DNA of 64,000 bases, from positions 19,562 to 83,561 of the forward strand of contig SCUS01000172.1 of the NCBI GenBank assembly GCA_004297725.1. Direction: 5' to 3'. The notes below the pieces were generated by a model. That model was given only the letters and a program-made list of their open reading frames with translations. It ran no database searches and was not told the origin of the DNA. This DNA is from Myxococcaceae bacterium (GTDB taxonomy: Bacteria; Myxococcota_A; Polyangia; Polyangiales; Ga0077539). Shown piece after piece: positions 63,134 through 64,000 of this stretch (position 1 is the first letter of the stretch; every line of letters begins with the position of its first letter). The translations under genes were made by a program, and so were the position numbers.

Positions 63134-64000
63134 TCGCGCCTCGCTTGCAGTGACATCCGTCGCCGCGTGGCATCGCTCACCTTGGACACCCGCAGTCGTC
63201 GCGGACGCTCCGGGTTCGGATGGATGTACTCCCCGCCATAGAGCCCCTCATACGTCGGCCCTACGCGAACGCTCCCGATGCCCAGCACCGACGCGAAGCT
63301 CGTCATCGGGTAGAAGCGCCGGTTGAACCGGAAGACGTACTCGTTGAGGTACGCCTGGAGGTGCTGCGCGCTCACGCCATGGTGCGTCCCGCGCAGCCAC
63401 GTCTTGAGATTGGAGAAGACGATATGCACCATCGGGAGGTGCTGATCCGTGAGTTCCGGGTCGCCACCCAACACCAGCGAGTCGTGGACGTACCCCATGC
63501 GCGCGAGGCGATCGTATCCGTTGTGTCCATCCGTGCGGACAGTCGACCCCGGTAGGATGGAGTCCTTCACGAAATCCTCGCACTCCAACCGCTCGCGCGA
63601 CACGATGTGCCGCAACCGCAAGCGCCCCGCATAGAAGGACAGTCGCCCTTTCTTGGGATGCACGCGCGTCCGTACCTCGACGGCGGCAATCACCAGCGGA
63701 GCATCGGTGTTGCCGCGCCCCTTCCCCTTGGTGCGCCCGCCGACAAACGCCTCGTCGACCTCGACGGAGAACTCATCCCCGATGCGATCTTTGTCGGGTC
63801 GCACCATCCCCGCACGAAGCTTCTGGAATAGCTGATAGGCCGTCTCGTAGCGGGAGATACCCAACTGCCGCTGAAACTGTAGCGCGGACATTCCCGGCGT
63901 CTGCGTCGTGACGAGGTACGCCGCCCAGAACCAGACGTGGAGCGGCTGCTTCGTCTTGTGCATCACCGTCCCCGCCGTCAGGGAGGTATCGTGCTGGCAG
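63127..64000 (-). CDS. IS1595-family (ISXO2-like) transposase, 5' end beyond window
   Basis: The frame continues to the window edge: before the internal GTG at 63966 the reading is CQHDTSLTAGTVMHK, the usual link between the N-terminal zinc ribbon and the helical region in IS1595 transposases. So the zinc ribbon is cut by the window. Then PLHVWFWAAYLVTTQTPGMSA (in part), the DDE-type catalytic domain with SVEVDEAFVGGRTKGKGRGN (first Asp), VRTDGHNGYDRL (second Asp), HIVFSNLKTWLRGTHHGVS and NEYVFRFNRR (third acidic residue region). It looks intact where visible. Its 3' end overlaps a GIY-YIG-like gene. Confidence 0.92.
   Translation of the reverse strand, partial: CQHDTSLTAGTVMHKTKQPLHVWFWAAYLVTTQTPGMSALQFQRQLGISRYETAYQLFQKLRAGMVRPDKDRIGDEFSVEVDEAFVGGRTKGKGRGNTDAPLVIAAVEVRTRVHPKKGRLSFYAGRLRLRHIVSRERLECEDFVKDSILPGSTVRTDGHNGYDRLARMGYVHDSLVLGGDPELTDQHLPMVHIVFSNLKTWLRGTHHGVSAQHLQAYLNEYVFRFNRRFYPMTSFASVLGIGSVRVGPTYEGLYGGEYIHPNPERPRRLRVSKVSDATRRRMSLQARRDQ
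63127..64000. mobile_element. Part of an IS1595-type element, boundaries not resolved
   Basis: Only the transposase gene is seen. No terminal inverted repeat lies between the transposase stop and the overlapping GIY-YIG-like gene, so the left end, if present, must lie further left, perhaps beyond 62071, with the small genes inside the element. IS1595-superfamily elements with passenger genes are known; whether this is one is inferred. Confidence 0.55.

Overview
The window is very GC-rich, gene-dense bacterial DNA. It looks like chromosome from a myxobacterium-type organism (Myxococcota, plausibly Polyangia/Sandaracinaceae). This is inferred from gene content, not from a search: about a dozen secreted lipoproteins with Cys-rich, Asp-rich, RCC1 or delta-60 repeats, a Ser/Thr kinase with a Pro/Ala-rich tail, large hybrid histidine kinases, and frequent 4-bp ATGA/GTGA start-stop overlaps. 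I found no rRNA, tRNA or CRISPR array.

Layout. 1-3437: lipoproteins around an acyl-CoA dehydrogenase. 3587-7985: a Ser/Thr kinase, then rsfS-rlmH convergent to it and tsaD divergent from rsfS. 8183-17876: three very large Cys-rich lipoproteins with a POT peptide transporter. 17895-20837: a leftward operon of a biotinyl-type carrier, a PpiC-like isomerase, a HupE/UreJ protein and an M23 peptidase. 21097-26853: an M15 peptidase, a lone DppC-type permease, and a lipoprotein-menC-menE operon. 26850-27240: a large non-coding inverted repeat. 27256-34920: PrsW protease, YfcF-type GST, lipoproteins, SemiSWEET, dapA-dapB and a GH57 enzyme. 34991-41514: a MaoC-SDR fusion facing a leftward cassette of FkbH-like HAD protein, acyl carrier protein, SGNH hydrolase, MBOAT acyltransferase and a 39-residue membrane peptide. 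41636-48599: acs, a delta-60 lipoprotein and hisB-hisH-hisA-hisF with a membrane protein. 49816-52428: an RsbW/RsbV/RsbU-like partner-switching module. 52466-55189: RCC1 lipoprotein, ATP-grasp enzyme, cupin. 55312-61194: a signalling island (two hybrid kinases, a redoxin-like protein, a response regulator-diguanylate cyclase). 61513-64000: an accessory region with small genes, two GIY-YIG-like proteins and an IS1595-type transposase cut by the window edge.

How the genes work together. Housekeeping functions (lysine/peptidoglycan precursor, histidine, menaquinone, tRNA t6A, ribosome maturation, acetate activation) are interleaved with cell-envelope and signalling genes. The two parts most likely to hold undescribed biology are the FkbH-ACP-SGNH-MBOAT-peptide cassette, which looks like a complete route for loading a small acyl group and moving it onto an extracytoplasmic acceptor, and the right-hand end, where GIY-YIG-like genes abut an IS1595-type transposase and may be its passengers. 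Starts were adjusted by hand using signal peptides, Shine-Dalgarno sequences and start-stop overlaps; most long overlapping frames are shadows caused by high GC.
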